64,000 nucleotides of DNA, from positions 1 to 64,000 of the forward strand of contig NZ_BMML01000038.1 in NCBI RefSeq assembly GCF_014645815.1. Reading direction: 5' to 3'. Below, one piece after another: positions 51,878-60,689 of the stretch; within the stretch, counting starts at the first letter, position 1, and the number at the start of each line of letters is the position of its first letter. The position numbers and the translations under genes are program-made. Below the pieces are notes generated by a model. The model did not search any database, was not told the origin of the DNA, and saw nothing but the letters and a program-made list of their open reading frames with translations. Source of the DNA: Streptomyces fuscichromogenes (GTDB lineage Bacteria > Actinomycetota > Actinomycetes > Streptomycetales > Streptomycetaceae).

Positions 51878-53104
51878 ATGGTCTCGGCAATGGTGTGCAG
51901 AAGCGCGGTGCTCGGAGCGGTGACGCTGTCACTGCTCGCGGTCCCGGCCCAGGCGGCGCCCCTGAGGGCGCCGGCCGCCCGCGGCCCGGCCGCCGCGCTG
52001 CCGGCGCCCGACACCGCGGGGCTGGCCGCGGTGCTGCGCTCGGTCGTGGCGAAGGGCGCGCCCGGCGCGATGGCCCGCATCGACGACGGCACCCAGGTCC
52101 ACCGGGCCGCGCAGGGCGTCGCCGACCGCACGACCCGGCGGGCCCTCACCACCACGGACCGCTTCCGGGTGGGCAGTGTCACCAAGACGTTCTCGGCGGT
52201 GGTCCTGCTCCAGCTGGTGGACGAGCACAGGCTCGCCCTGGACACATCGGTCAACCACTACCTGCCGGGGCTGCTGCCGGACGACCGCATCACCGTGCGG
52301 CACGTGCTGAGCCACCGCAGCGGTCTGTACGACTACACCAACGACCTGTTCGCCAGCAGCGTGTCCGGCTTCGAGTCGGTGCGCGACAAGGTCTTCACCT
52401 ACCGCCAGCTGGTGAACCTGTCCCTGAAGAAGCCGCGCACCAACGCGCCGGGCGCCGCCTACTCGTACTCCAACACCAACTTCGTGGTCGCCGGCATGCT
52501 GATCGAGAAGCTCACCGGGCACAGCGTGCGCACGGAGTACGAGAACCGCATCTTCAAGCCGCTGCACCTGACCGACACCTTCTACGTGCACCCCGACACG
52601 AAGATCCCGGGACAGCACGCGAGCGGCTACCTCACCGCGGACCGGGCGGGCGCCGCGCCCGTCGACGCCACGGACCAGACGGTGTCCTGGGCACAGAGCG
52701 CCGGCGCCATCATCTCCAGCGCCCGCGACCTCGACACGTTCTACTCGGCGCTGGTGCGCGGCAGACTGACGTCGGCCGCCCGCCTCGCGGAGATGGAGCG
52801 CTTCACCCGCGTCAACTCCACCACCTCCTACGGGCTGGGGCTGCGCCGCCGCGACCTGTCCTGCGGGATCTCGGTGTACGGCCACACGGGCGCCGTCCAG
52901 GGCTACTACACGTACGCCTTCACCACCGCCGACGGCACGCGCAGCCTCACCGCGCTCGCCAACGCCTCCAACAGCTCCGACGTGCTCAACACGCTGGCGA
53001 CCACCCTGGAGCCGGCGTTCTGCGGCAAGCAGAGTTCCACGCGCGGCGCGACCGTGCCGCTGGAGCGGGAGGACGTGGCTCCGGCCGCGCCCCGGGAGCA
53101 GTAG
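51878..53104 (+). CDS. Secreted serine hydrolase, D-Ala-D-Ala carboxypeptidase/class C beta-lactamase type
   Basis: A 408-residue exported protein. Signal peptide (AVTLSLLAVPAQA), then the penicillin-binding fold with SxxK as SVTK, YxN as YSN in AAYSYSNTNFV, and HTG in YGHTGAVQGYYTY. The last motif is HTG rather than KTG, as in the Streptomyces R61-type DD-carboxypeptidase. It may trim peptidoglycan stem peptides or act as an esterase. Two cysteines (LSCGI and AFCGK) may form a disulfide. ATG 51878 follows GAGAGGAG. Confidence 0.9.
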   Translation: MVSAMVCRSAVLGAVTLSLLAVPAQAAPLRAPAARGPAAALPAPDTAGLAAVLRSVVAKGAPGAMARIDDGTQVHRAAQGVADRTTRRALTTTDRFRVGSVTKTFSAVVLLQLVDEHRLALDTSVNHYLPGLLPDDRITVRHVLSHRSGLYDYTNDLFASSVSGFESVRDKVFTYRQLVNLSLKKPRTNAPGAAYSYSNTNFVVAGMLIEKLTGHSVRTEYENRIFKPLHLTDTFYVHPDTKIPGQHASGYLTADRAGAAPVDATDQTVSWAQSAGAIISSARDLDTFYSALVRGRLTSAARLAEMERFTRVNSTTSYGLGLRRRDLSCGISVYGHTGAVQGYYTYAFTTADGTRSLTALANASNSSDVLNTLATTLEPAFCGKQSSTRGATVPLEREDVAPAAPREQ

Positions 53105-53250
53105 CGCCGGAAGGCTGCGGACGAGCCGTGACCCGGCCTCGGCCGGGTGAGCGGGGTCGTCGGGAAGCGTCCGGCCGCAAGGCCGGGGGGGACCGAACAG
53201 ACAGGCCGCTGCCGCAGCGGGGGCAACTCCCGCCGCGGGCCGAAGGACGT

Positions 53251-53281
53251 CGCCCGCCTACGGCGATGCCGCAGGCGGGCG
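53251..53281 (+). terminator. Long GC hairpin in the 306-nt gap after the serine hydrolase
   Basis: CGCCCGCCT (53251-53259) pairs with AGGCGGGCG (53273-53281); the inner CGGC/GCCG pairs after a single mismatch, giving a nearly continuous 14-bp stem with a GAT tip. It lies 147 nt past the stop and has no T-run. Nothing else was recognised in this gap. Confidence 0.6.
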
Positions 53282-53410
53282 TGGACGACCCCGCGTCCGC
53301 GGCCCGACACACCGCACAGCCCCGGGAACCTCGTGCCCGGGCCGGACGTTCAACCGGCGACTCCCCCACCGGGCGCGACGTCCGGCCCCTGACCTCGTGG
53401 AGGCGGCGAG

Positions 53411-54754
53411 ATGAGCGAGCTGGTCCCCGGGGGCAACCTGCCCCTTCCGGACGGCGCGCTGACGCTGCGGGTGCCGGGTCCCTTCGACGTGTCGGCCCTG
53501 ATCACCGACGAGAGCGGCAGGGTGGGCGGCGACGCCGACTTCGTGTTCTTCAACCAGCCGGACGCACCGGGCGTCCGGCTGCGCGGTGACCGGCTGACCG
53601 TGGAACCGGCCCTGCTGCGGGCCGGTGCCCAGCGCGTCACCCTCACGGTCACCGCCGCCGAGCCCGGCACCCCGCTCGGCCGGCTGCCCGCCGCCACCCT
53701 GCACGTGACCGACCGCCTCGGCCGCACGGTGGCCCGCTTCGCACCGCCGCGCCCGCAGACGGAGACCCTGCTGCTGCTCTCCGAGATATACCGCCGGGGC
53801 ACCGGCTGGAAGCTGCGCGCGATCGGCCAGGGATACGCGGACGGGCTGGCCGGGATCGCCCGGGACTTCGGGGTCGACGTGGTCGAGGACCGGCAGCCCG
53901 CCGACGGCTTCCGTGCCACCATCCCGGCCCAGCGCACGGCGGCCTCGCCGGCCCGCCCCTCGACGGCCGCGCTGCCCGATCCGGACGGACTGCTGGGCCA
54001 GGTCAACGCCGCCCGCGCCCGGGCCGGCCGCCCGCCGGTGGCCCCGGACGCCCGGCTGGCCTCGGCCGCCCGCGCACACGCCGGAGCGATGGCCGAGGCC
54101 GGCCGGCTGGCCACCGAGAGCGGCGACGGCGTCTCCGTCCACCAGCGGATCAGCGACACCGGATTCGCCTATGTCACGGTCGGCGAGCACCTCGTCTCCG
54201 GCCCCCGCACGCCGGCCGAGTTCGTCGACTACTGCCTGCGCACCGAGGACGCCCGGCGCACCCTGCTCGACCCGGCGTTCACCCACGCCGGACTCGCCCA
54301 CGTCCGGGGCCCGCGGGACGGGGACACCTACTGGACCGCCCTGTGGGCGAGACCCCTCACCCAGGCCGAACTGACCCGCACCCGTGCCGAGGTGGTCGAC
54401 CTCACCAACCGGGAGCGGACCCGGAGCGGGCTGCGGCCGCTCGCGGTGGATCCGCAGCTGGCCGCCGCCGCACAGGCGTACAGCACGGACATGGCGACCC
54501 GCGACTTCTACGCGCACACCTCCCCCGAGGGCACCCAGCCCTGGGACCGGGCCGCCGCCGCGGGCTCGCGGCGGCGCACCATCGGCGAGAACATCGCCTG
54601 CGGGCAGCGGTCCGCGGCGGAGGTGGTGGACGGTTGGATGAACAGCCCGGGCCACCGGGCCAACATCCTCAAAGCGGACTTCACCCACATAGGCATCGGC
54701 TTCGCCGGCGGCGGCCGGGCGGGCACCTACTGGACCCAGCTGTTCGGTGCCTGA
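53411..54754 (+). CDS. TerD domain fused to two CAP domains
   Basis: A 447-residue protein without a signal peptide. Residues 1-180 resemble TerD (LVPGGNLPLP, DADFVFFNQP, LSEIYRRGTGWKLRAIGQGYADGL), but the Ca-binding acidic cluster after the GD is reduced to GDRLTVEP. Residues about 190-325 form a degenerate CAP domain. Residues about 330-447 form a canonical CAP domain with DFYAHTSPEG, RRTIGENIACG, GWMNSPGHRANIL and THIGIGF. CAP domains are normally secreted, TerD proteins cytoplasmic. GGAGG precedes the ATG by 7 nt. The AIM24 gene follows 47 nt later. Confidence 0.85.
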   Translation: MSELVPGGNLPLPDGALTLRVPGPFDVSALITDESGRVGGDADFVFFNQPDAPGVRLRGDRLTVEPALLRAGAQRVTLTVTAAEPGTPLGRLPAATLHVTDRLGRTVARFAPPRPQTETLLLLSEIYRRGTGWKLRAIGQGYADGLAGIARDFGVDVVEDRQPADGFRATIPAQRTAASPARPSTAALPDPDGLLGQVNAARARAGRPPVAPDARLASAARAHAGAMAEAGRLATESGDGVSVHQRISDTGFAYVTVGEHLVSGPRTPAEFVDYCLRTEDARRTLLDPAFTHAGLAHVRGPRDGDTYWTALWARPLTQAELTRTRAEVVDLTNRERTRSGLRPLAVDPQLAAAAQAYSTDMATRDFYAHTSPEGTQPWDRAAAAGSRRRTIGENIACGQRSAAEVVDGWMNSPGHRANILKADFTHIGIGFAGGGRAGTYWTQLFGA

Positions 54755-54801
54755 ACCGATACCGTCCGTGATCTTGGCGGAACGGGTGCCTCCGGGACAC
54801 C

Positions 54802-55488
54802 ATGCCCGGCATGAAGGGTGATCTCTTTTCAAGTCAGCACATGGTGGCACCGGCGCTAGAGCCGGGCCTGACGGTCGAGAACGCGAAGTGCCTCAGGTAC
54901 GCGGTCAACGGCGAGATGCACGCCCGCCAGGGCGCGATGATCGCGCACCGCGGCAGTCTGAAGTTCGAACGCAAGGGCCAGGGCGTGGGCGGAATGCTCA
55001 AGCGGGCGGTCACCGGCGAGGGGCTGCCGCTGATGTCCGTCCAGGGCCAGGGCGAGGCCTGGTTCGCGCACGAGGCGCAGAACTGTTTCATCGTGGAGAT
55101 AGAACCGGGCGACCAGTTCACGGTGAACGGCCGCAACGTCCTGTGCTTCGACGCCACGCTGGCGTACGAGATCAGGACGGTGAAGGGCTCCGGCATCGCC
55201 GGCGGCGGCCTGTTCAACAGCGTGTTCTCCGGACACGGCAAGCTCGGTCTGATCTGTGACGGCAACCCGCTGGTGATCCCGGTCTCGCCGCAGGCCCCGG
55301 TGTACGTCGACACGGACGCGGTGGTGGGCTGGACCACGCATCTGCAGACCTCGCTGCACCGCTCGCAGTCCATCGGGTCGATGCTGCGCGGCGGTTCGGG
55401 CGAAACGGTCCAGCTGATGCTCCAGGGCGAGGGGTACGTCGTGGTCCGGCCGAGCGAGGCGACCCCGCAGAAGGCACAGCAGCACTGA
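54802..55488 (+). CDS. AIM24 family protein
   Basis: A 228-residue protein with the TRAP-like beta-helix fold of the AIM24 family (YAVNGEMHARQGAMIAHRGSLKFERKGQG, LMSVQGQGEAWFAHEAQN, VYVDTDAVVGWTTHL). No signal peptide. Function in bacteria is unknown; AIM24 genes often lie beside TerD-family genes, as here. The ATG at 54802 is given; one at 54811 (MKGDLFSS) is equally possible. Confidence 0.85.
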   Translation: MPGMKGDLFSSQHMVAPALEPGLTVENAKCLRYAVNGEMHARQGAMIAHRGSLKFERKGQGVGGMLKRAVTGEGLPLMSVQGQGEAWFAHEAQNCFIVEIEPGDQFTVNGRNVLCFDATLAYEIRTVKGSGIAGGGLFNSVFSGHGKLGLICDGNPLVIPVSPQAPVYVDTDAVVGWTTHLQTSLHRSQSIGSMLRGGSGETVQLMLQGEGYVVVRPSEATPQKAQQH

Positions 55489-55613
55489 CACCCGGCCGCC
55501 CTGGTCCCGCTGGTCCGGCCGCCCCGGCCGGTCCGGGTTGACCAGGGCGGTCCGGCCGGGTGAGGGTGCGGACGGCGCGGACCGTCGCCCCCGCGCCGGA
55601 AAGGTGAACGGCC

Positions 55614-56582
55614 TTGAACGGCATCATCGGCATCTCCGACATCGAAGCCGCGGCCCGGCTGATCGCCGGACACGTCGTACGCACCCCCACCCTGGCGAGC
55701 ACCGGCCTGTCGGAGCTGCTCGGCGTCCCGGTCACCGCCAAGCTCGAACTCCTCCAGCGCACCGGCTCCTTCAAGGCGCGCGGTGCCACCGCGAAGCTGC
55801 TGTCGCTGAGCGAGGCCGAGCGGGCGGCCGGCGTGGTGGCCGTCAGCGGCGGCAACCACGGCATCGCCCTCGCGGTGATGGCCGCGGCCCTCGATGTGAA
55901 GGCGACGGTGGTGATGCCCCGGACGGCACCCGCCCGGTCGATCGCGCTGGTCGAGGCGGCCGGCGCGTCGGTGCGCCGCACCGGCGGCATGGACTCGGCG
56001 TTCGCGTTGGTGCCCCGGCTGCGGGACGAGGGGCTCACCCTGGTCCACCCCTTCGACGACCCGGTGGTGATCGCCGGACAGGGCACGGCGGGCCTGGAGC
56101 TCGCCGAGGACGCGGACGACCTCACCGACGTGCTCGTCAGCATCGGCGGCGGGGGCCTGATCGCGGGCGTCGCGGCGGCCCTGCGGGCCCGTCGCCCCGG
56201 GGTGCGGGTGTGGGGCGTGGAGACGGCGGGCGCGCAGGCCATGTCCGAGGCGCTCGCGGCGGGCGGTCCGCTGCCGGTCGAGGTGTCGTCGATCGTGACG
56301 ACGCTCAGCGCGCCGTCCGTGTCCCGGCTGACGTACGACCATGCCGCGGCGCTGGTGGAGGAGGTGCTGGTGGTGCCGGACCGGGAGGCCGTGCGGGGCA
56401 GTCTGGAGTTCGCCGAGCACGCCAAGGTGTGGGCCGAGCCGGCCGCCGGCTGTCTGCTGCCCGCGGCCCGGCAGGTGCGGGAGCGGGTCGGCGACGGGGC
56501 GCGGATCGGGCTCGTGGTGTGCGGGGGCAATGTGACGCACCGGGAGATCGCGGAGTGGACCGAGCGCTTCGGACTCGGCTGA
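55614..56582 (+). CDS. PLP-dependent serine/threonine dehydratase-like enzyme
   Basis: A 322-residue fold type II PLP enzyme. The PLP lysine is in RTGSFKARGA, the substrate loop is SGGNHG, and the phosphate-binding glycine loop is SIGGGGLIAG. It has no C-terminal ACT domain, so it resembles the catabolic or racemase-type enzymes rather than biosynthetic IlvA. TTG at 55614 is the likely start, with GGTGA 6 nt upstream; no ATG or GTG fits the conserved N-terminus. Confidence 0.87.
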   Translation: MNGIIGISDIEAAARLIAGHVVRTPTLASTGLSELLGVPVTAKLELLQRTGSFKARGATAKLLSLSEAERAAGVVAVSGGNHGIALAVMAAALDVKATVVMPRTAPARSIALVEAAGASVRRTGGMDSAFALVPRLRDEGLTLVHPFDDPVVIAGQGTAGLELAEDADDLTDVLVSIGGGGLIAGVAAALRARRPGVRVWGVETAGAQAMSEALAAGGPLPVEVSSIVTTLSAPSVSRLTYDHAAALVEEVLVVPDREAVRGSLEFAEHAKVWAEPAAGCLLPAARQVRERVGDGARIGLVVCGGNVTHREIAEWTERFGLG

Positions 56583-56676
56583 CCAGCTCACCGCACCCGG
56601 GCTTTTACCGTCGGTTACCCGCAGGTCGTGGCCCGGTCATACATTGTTTTCCACAAGTTCCCAGCTGGTGCCGCCA

Positions 56677-56701
56677 GTTGAATAAAAGGCAAGAAGGGTA
56701 C
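56677..56701 (+). promoter_or_regulatory. Possible SigB/F-type promoter of the pseudokinase gene
   Basis: GTTG (56677-56680), 15-nt spacer, GGGTAC (56696-56701). The -10 part is exact for the Streptomyces stress-sigma consensus; the -35 part matches three of four. It lies 87 nt before the start codon. Confidence 0.35.
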
Positions 56702-56788
56702 CCGAGTTGCAGATTCTTTGAACAAACCCGGGAGCGTCCCCCGTACTTCTGGTCAATGACGAGGCAGGGGTTTCAGCGAGGGATGACG

Positions 56789-58405
56789 ATGGTCAAGGCG
56801 CATGTCTCCGCACAAGAGTTGGTCGCCGGAAGGTACCGGCTCCTCGAAGTCGCCGACCGCGAGCCGAACCGCATCAGCTGGTACGCGGAGGACGTGCAGG
56901 CCGAGCGACCGCGCCTGGTGACCCAGGTCGCGTTTCCCGAGCCGCCCACCGCGGACACCGTGCGCCGGACCACCGCCCGCATCCTGCGCTCCTCCGAGGT
57001 GATGAGCGCGCTGCGGCCCGGCCGGGTCGCGATGGTGATCGACGCCTTCGAGGAGGCGGGCACGCTCTGGACGGTGACGGAGCTGATCGACGGCACCCCG
57101 CTCAGCGAACTGCTCGCCCAGGAGCCCGCGTTCAACTGCGTACGGGCCGCCCGCATCGGGCTGGAGGTGCTGGACGTCCTGGAGGCCGCGCACGCCGACG
57201 GCTACACGCACGGCGAGCTCAGCCCCGGCCAGATCTTCGTCCGTGACCGGGGCCCGGTCGTCGTCACCGGGTTCGGCCTGGCCGGCGCGACGCTGGCGCC
57301 CCGGGTCACCGCGCCGTCGTACGCCTCGCCGGAGCAGGCCCGGGACGAGCGCATCGGTCCCTCGGCCGACCTGTGGGCGCTCGGCGCGATCCTCTACACG
57401 ATGGTCGAGGGGCGGCCGCCGTTCCGGGACCGGGGCAAGGCCGAAGCCACCCTGAAGGGCGTGGACCGGCTGCCGTTGCGCACCCCGCTGCGGGCCGGCC
57501 CGCTGACCCAGGTGATACAGGGGCTGCTGCGGAAGAACTCGCGCGAACGGCTGAGCCGGACGGTGGTACGTCAGGCGCTGACACGTGTCCTGGACGAGGA
57601 TCCGGAGGCGGTGGTCGAGTCCGCCCCCGTCTCCCGGCTGCGCGGTGCCTATGTGGCCGCCCGCGCCTCGGGGTGGAGCAGGACCACCATGATCGGCGGG
57701 ACCGCGCTGGCCGTGGTGACCGTGTCGGTCGCGGTGCTGGCCGCCACCCAGGGTCTGCCGGGCGCCTCCTCGGCGGGCTCGGCCCCGAGCGCCTCCGCCA
57801 CGGCCGGCGACCCGGCCAACCGTACGGACGGCAACACCCCCAGCTCCTCCCCGTCCCGGACGACGCCCTCCTCCCCCGCTCCGTCGCGCTCCGCCTCCGC
57901 GTCCCCCTCGACGGCGGCCACGGCCACCGCGGGTGCCCTGCCGGCCGGTTTCCGCCGTTACACCGCCCCGGAGGGGTTCTCGGTGGCGCTCCCGAAGGGC
58001 TGGAAGCGCCTCGACACCCAGCGGGACGACGTCGCCTACCGGATCACCTTCGGCCCCGGCGGCGACGACCTGCGCACCCTGGCCGTCACCTACAGCACTC
58101 AGGCGGGCCCGGACCCGGTCGCGATCTGGCGGGACGAGGTGGAGCCGGGACTGGAGAAGCTGGACGGCTACCAGCTGGTCGGCGAGATCAAGGCGACCAC
58201 CTACCAGGGGCACAAGGCGGCCGACATGGAGTGGCTCTCCGGTACCGGCGCCGACCGGGTGCACACCTTCGGCCGCGGCTTCCTGCTCGGGGGCGGCCGC
58301 AGCTTCTCCCTGCGGATCACGGCACCGGCCGCCGCCTGGGACGACGCCGCCGACCAGCTCGCCATGAAGACCTTCCTGGAGACGTTCCGCTCCACGGCGG
58401 GCTGA
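56789..58405 (+). CDS. Membrane pseudokinase with extracytoplasmic C-terminal domain
   Basis: A 538-residue protein. Residues 12-270 have the Ser/Thr kinase fold, including the late motifs YASPEQAR and SADLWALGAILYTMVEGRPPF. The catalytic parts are gone: no glycine loop, no VAIK lysine (RLVTQVAF), HRDLKPxN is HGELSPGQ (141-148), and DFG is TGFG (160-163). One membrane helix (about 301-322) is followed by a Ser/Thr/Pro linker and an outer domain of about 140 residues. The ATG at 56789 has GAGG at a good distance; one at 56783 touches it. Confidence 0.88.
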   Translation: MVKAHVSAQELVAGRYRLLEVADREPNRISWYAEDVQAERPRLVTQVAFPEPPTADTVRRTTARILRSSEVMSALRPGRVAMVIDAFEEAGTLWTVTELIDGTPLSELLAQEPAFNCVRAARIGLEVLDVLEAAHADGYTHGELSPGQIFVRDRGPVVVTGFGLAGATLAPRVTAPSYASPEQARDERIGPSADLWALGAILYTMVEGRPPFRDRGKAEATLKGVDRLPLRTPLRAGPLTQVIQGLLRKNSRERLSRTVVRQALTRVLDEDPEAVVESAPVSRLRGAYVAARASGWSRTTMIGGTALAVVTVSVAVLAATQGLPGASSAGSAPSASATAGDPANRTDGNTPSSSPSRTTPSSPAPSRSASASPSTAATATAGALPAGFRRYTAPEGFSVALPKGWKRLDTQRDDVAYRITFGPGGDDLRTLAVTYSTQAGPDPVAIWRDEVEPGLEKLDGYQLVGEIKATTYQGHKAADMEWLSGTGADRVHTFGRGFLLGGGRSFSLRITAPAAAWDDAADQLAMKTFLETFRSTAG

Positions 58406-58526
58406 CGCGCCGGGTGCCGTGCGACGCGCTCCGCCGGTGATCGACGGTGTGGCAAACCATGGCCAATGGGTCGATAGGCTGCCCGTCGGTACCCATGCAG
58501 TCCGGCAGCCTTCAGGAGTGTCCTCC

Positions 58527-59564
58527 GTGACCCTAGCGATCGACCCGTCCCAGACGTCCAGCGCGTCCCCGGCTCCCCTGTCCGACCTGGTGGCGCGGGA
58601 CGCGCGCGAGTTCGGCGCGTATGTGCGCACCGGAGGCTGGACGTTCGGGCTGATGGTGGCCCGCAGCGTGCGGCCGGGAGGACAGGGCGCGGACGAGACG
58701 CCGAAGGTCTCGGCGAAGGAGTTCGCCGAACTGGCCGGCTGCTCCGCGGATCGTGTCATGCGCTACTACAAGGCCTGGGACAAGGCCGCGGACGACGGTG
58801 TGGTCCCGCACTTCGAGGCCCTCGCGCCGGGCCAGGAGGTGGAACTCCCGGACTCCGACGTCTGGTCGGAGTACTACGTCTCCCGCAACAGCGCCACCTC
58901 CGAACGCGGCACCGCCATCGCGGAGGCCGCCGAGGCCGAGGGCATCCGGCCCACCAAGGCCCTGGAGGTCGCCGAGAACCCCACCGCGCTGCGCGCCGCG
59001 ATCCTCGCCGACCCGTCCACCGCCCGCGCCGCCCGCTCGGCCCTTCTCGACCGCATCAAGGAGGACCCGGACCTGCAGACCGTGCTGGCCAGGGACGTGG
59101 TTCGGACCGCCGACCTGAAGAAGGCCGTCGCCACCGAGAGCCGCTCGGCCGACCGCATCGGCTACGTCCGGCAGATCGCCGAGTCCGGCCAGATCAAGAC
59201 CCCGGCCGGGCAGACCGTCGACGCACCGGCCGGGCTGCGCCAGGAGGCCGAGCGCCATCTGTCGCTCCTCGACGAACTGGACGAGGACGAGGACACCGGC
59301 GACTGGGCGACCGAGGCCTTCGACACCATGAAGAACCTGGTCGTGGAGGCGGTGGAGGCCGACCCCGAACTGCGGGTCCAGGAGCGGCGCACCAGGTTCT
59401 ACAACAGCCTCCAGAAGGCGACCAGGGCGTTCGACGAGCTGACCTTCGACGACGCCCAGGACTTCTACGAGGACGACATGGTCCAGCGTCTGGAGGACCT
59501 CCAGCAAGCCATCGGCTCCTGCCTGACCGCACTGCGCGGCGCCAGGGGCACGCAGGACGCGTAG
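58527..59564 (+). CDS. Unknown 345-residue cytoplasmic protein
   Basis: I do not recognise this family. The N-terminal part (about 20-130) contains what looks like an HTH region, EFAELAGCSADRVMRYYKAWDKAADDG. The middle part (135-215) is helical and repetitive in character (RPTKALEVAENPTALRAAILADPSTARAARSALLDRI). The C-terminal third is acidic (LLDELDEDEDTGDW). No membrane segment. The GTG at 58527 has CAGGAG 8 nt upstream; a GTG at 58518 would overlap that site. It precedes an SsgA-like gene by 84 nt. Confidence 0.8.
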   Translation: MTLAIDPSQTSSASPAPLSDLVARDAREFGAYVRTGGWTFGLMVARSVRPGGQGADETPKVSAKEFAELAGCSADRVMRYYKAWDKAADDGVVPHFEALAPGQEVELPDSDVWSEYYVSRNSATSERGTAIAEAAEAEGIRPTKALEVAENPTALRAAILADPSTARAARSALLDRIKEDPDLQTVLARDVVRTADLKKAVATESRSADRIGYVRQIAESGQIKTPAGQTVDAPAGLRQEAERHLSLLDELDEDEDTGDWATEAFDTMKNLVVEAVEADPELRVQERRTRFYNSLQKATRAFDELTFDDAQDFYEDDMVQRLEDLQQAIGSCLTALRGARGTQDA

Positions 59565-59585
59565 GGCAATTCCGCTCAGGATTGA

Positions 59586-59609
59586 GCGTTTTTGCCGTGA
59601 GAGGGGTAC
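59586..59609 (+). promoter_or_regulatory. SigB/F-type promoter candidate of the SsgA-like gene
   Basis: GCGT (59586-59589), 14-nt spacer, GGGTAC (59604-59609), fitting the pattern GNNT-N14-16-GGGTAC/T reported for Streptomyces stress and sporulation sigma factors. It lies 39 nt before the GTG start. Confidence 0.45.
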
Positions 59610-59648
59610 TAGAGGGCACCAAGCCGATCGTTCTCGGAGGCCACTCGC

Positions 59649-60074
59649 GTGAACCCCATCGTGCACAGGACCCTGGTCGTACAGCTCCGGGCGGACGGGA
59701 CGGGTCGCTGTCCCGTCCTCGCCCATCTGTCGTACGACGCCGGTGACCCGTTCGCCGTCACCGCGGTGTTCACCCTGGACGGCCGGGTGCTCGCCCGGTG
59801 GCGGCTGGACCGCGAGATGCTGAACGACGGGCTGAGAGAGCCGGTCGGAGTCGGGGACGTACGACTGCGTCCCGTACGGCAGGGGCGCTGGAGGGAAGTG
59901 CGTATGGATTTCCTCGGCGACCCCCTGCCCAGCGGTACCCGCCATCACGCGGTGGTGTTCGCCTGGGCGCCGTCGCTGGCGTCCTTCCTGAGCGACACCT
60001 ACATGGCGGTGCCGCCCGGCCGGGAGGAGTTCCCCGTGGACGACGTACTCGCGGAGATCCTCGCCACCGGCTGA
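59649..60074 (+). CDS. SsgA-like sporulation and cell division protein (SALP)
   Basis: A 141-residue SsgA-like protein, a family confined to sporulating actinobacteria, where members place or support septa. Family traits: LSYDAGDPFAVTAVFTLDG, RWRLDREMLNDGLREPVGVGDVRLRP and the C-terminal VPPGREEFPVDDVLAEIL. The GTG at 59649 is preceded by GGAGG. It does not match SsgB closely, so the paralogue is left open. Confidence 0.9.
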   Translation: MNPIVHRTLVVQLRADGTGRCPVLAHLSYDAGDPFAVTAVFTLDGRVLARWRLDREMLNDGLREPVGVGDVRLRPVRQGRWREVRMDFLGDPLPSGTRHHAVVFAWAPSLASFLSDTYMAVPPGREEFPVDDVLAEILATG

Positions 60075-60107
60075 GCAGCCGTACTCGCGCGGGCCCCCGG
60101 AGGTGGC

Positions 60108-60593
60108 TCAGCGGGTGGTGTGACGGTGCCGGGACCACAGCGGCAGGCCGTACCAGCACATCAGGTACCAGACGACGACGGCCACCACCACCCAGGTCAC
60201 CGGGCCGCCGTCGGTGGCCACCCGGAGGATCAGCACCAGGGCGGCGGTCATGGTGACCAGCAGCAGGAACAGACCGACCGAGGTCAGCCGGGACGCCACC
60301 CGCACCGCCTGCGGCTTCACCTTGCGGCCCGCGACCAGCCGGTGCAGGGAGACCGGGCCGATGAGGGCGCCGGTGGCGGACGCGCCCAGGATCACGGTGA
60401 TGACGTAGATCGTCTTGTCCGTGTCGGACAGTTCGGCGTACTTCTGCTGGAAGACGACGGTGAGCAGGAAGCCGAACAGGATCTGCACACCGGTCTGGGC
60501 GACGCGCACTTCCTGTATGAGCTCGCCCCACATCCGGTCGGCGCGCTCCTCCTCCGTCTCGTCGCGCCCGGTCCGCCGCTCCTGGTCGGTCAT
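60108..60593 (-). CDS. DUF6328 membrane protein
   Basis: A 161-residue protein with a charged N-terminus (about 35 residues) and four hydrophobic helices; VAQTGVQILFGFLLTVVFQQKYAELSDTDKTIYV is the family-type first helix. Function is unknown. It is convergent with the SsgA-like gene (33 nt apart). Confidence 0.8.
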   Translation of the reverse strand: MTDQERRTGRDETEEERADRMWGELIQEVRVAQTGVQILFGFLLTVVFQQKYAELSDTDKTIYVITVILGASATGALIGPVSLHRLVAGRKVKPQAVRVASRLTSVGLFLLLVTMTAALVLILRVATDGGPVTWVVVAVVVWYLMCWYGLPLWSRHRHTTR

Positions 60594-60689
60594 GGACCAC
60601 GGGTAACCGGCGGGCGGTCCTTCAAACAGCGCGGACAGGCGGCCGGGCCGGGCGGCGGCAGGGCGCCGCTCCCCCGGCCCGCACCGCTG

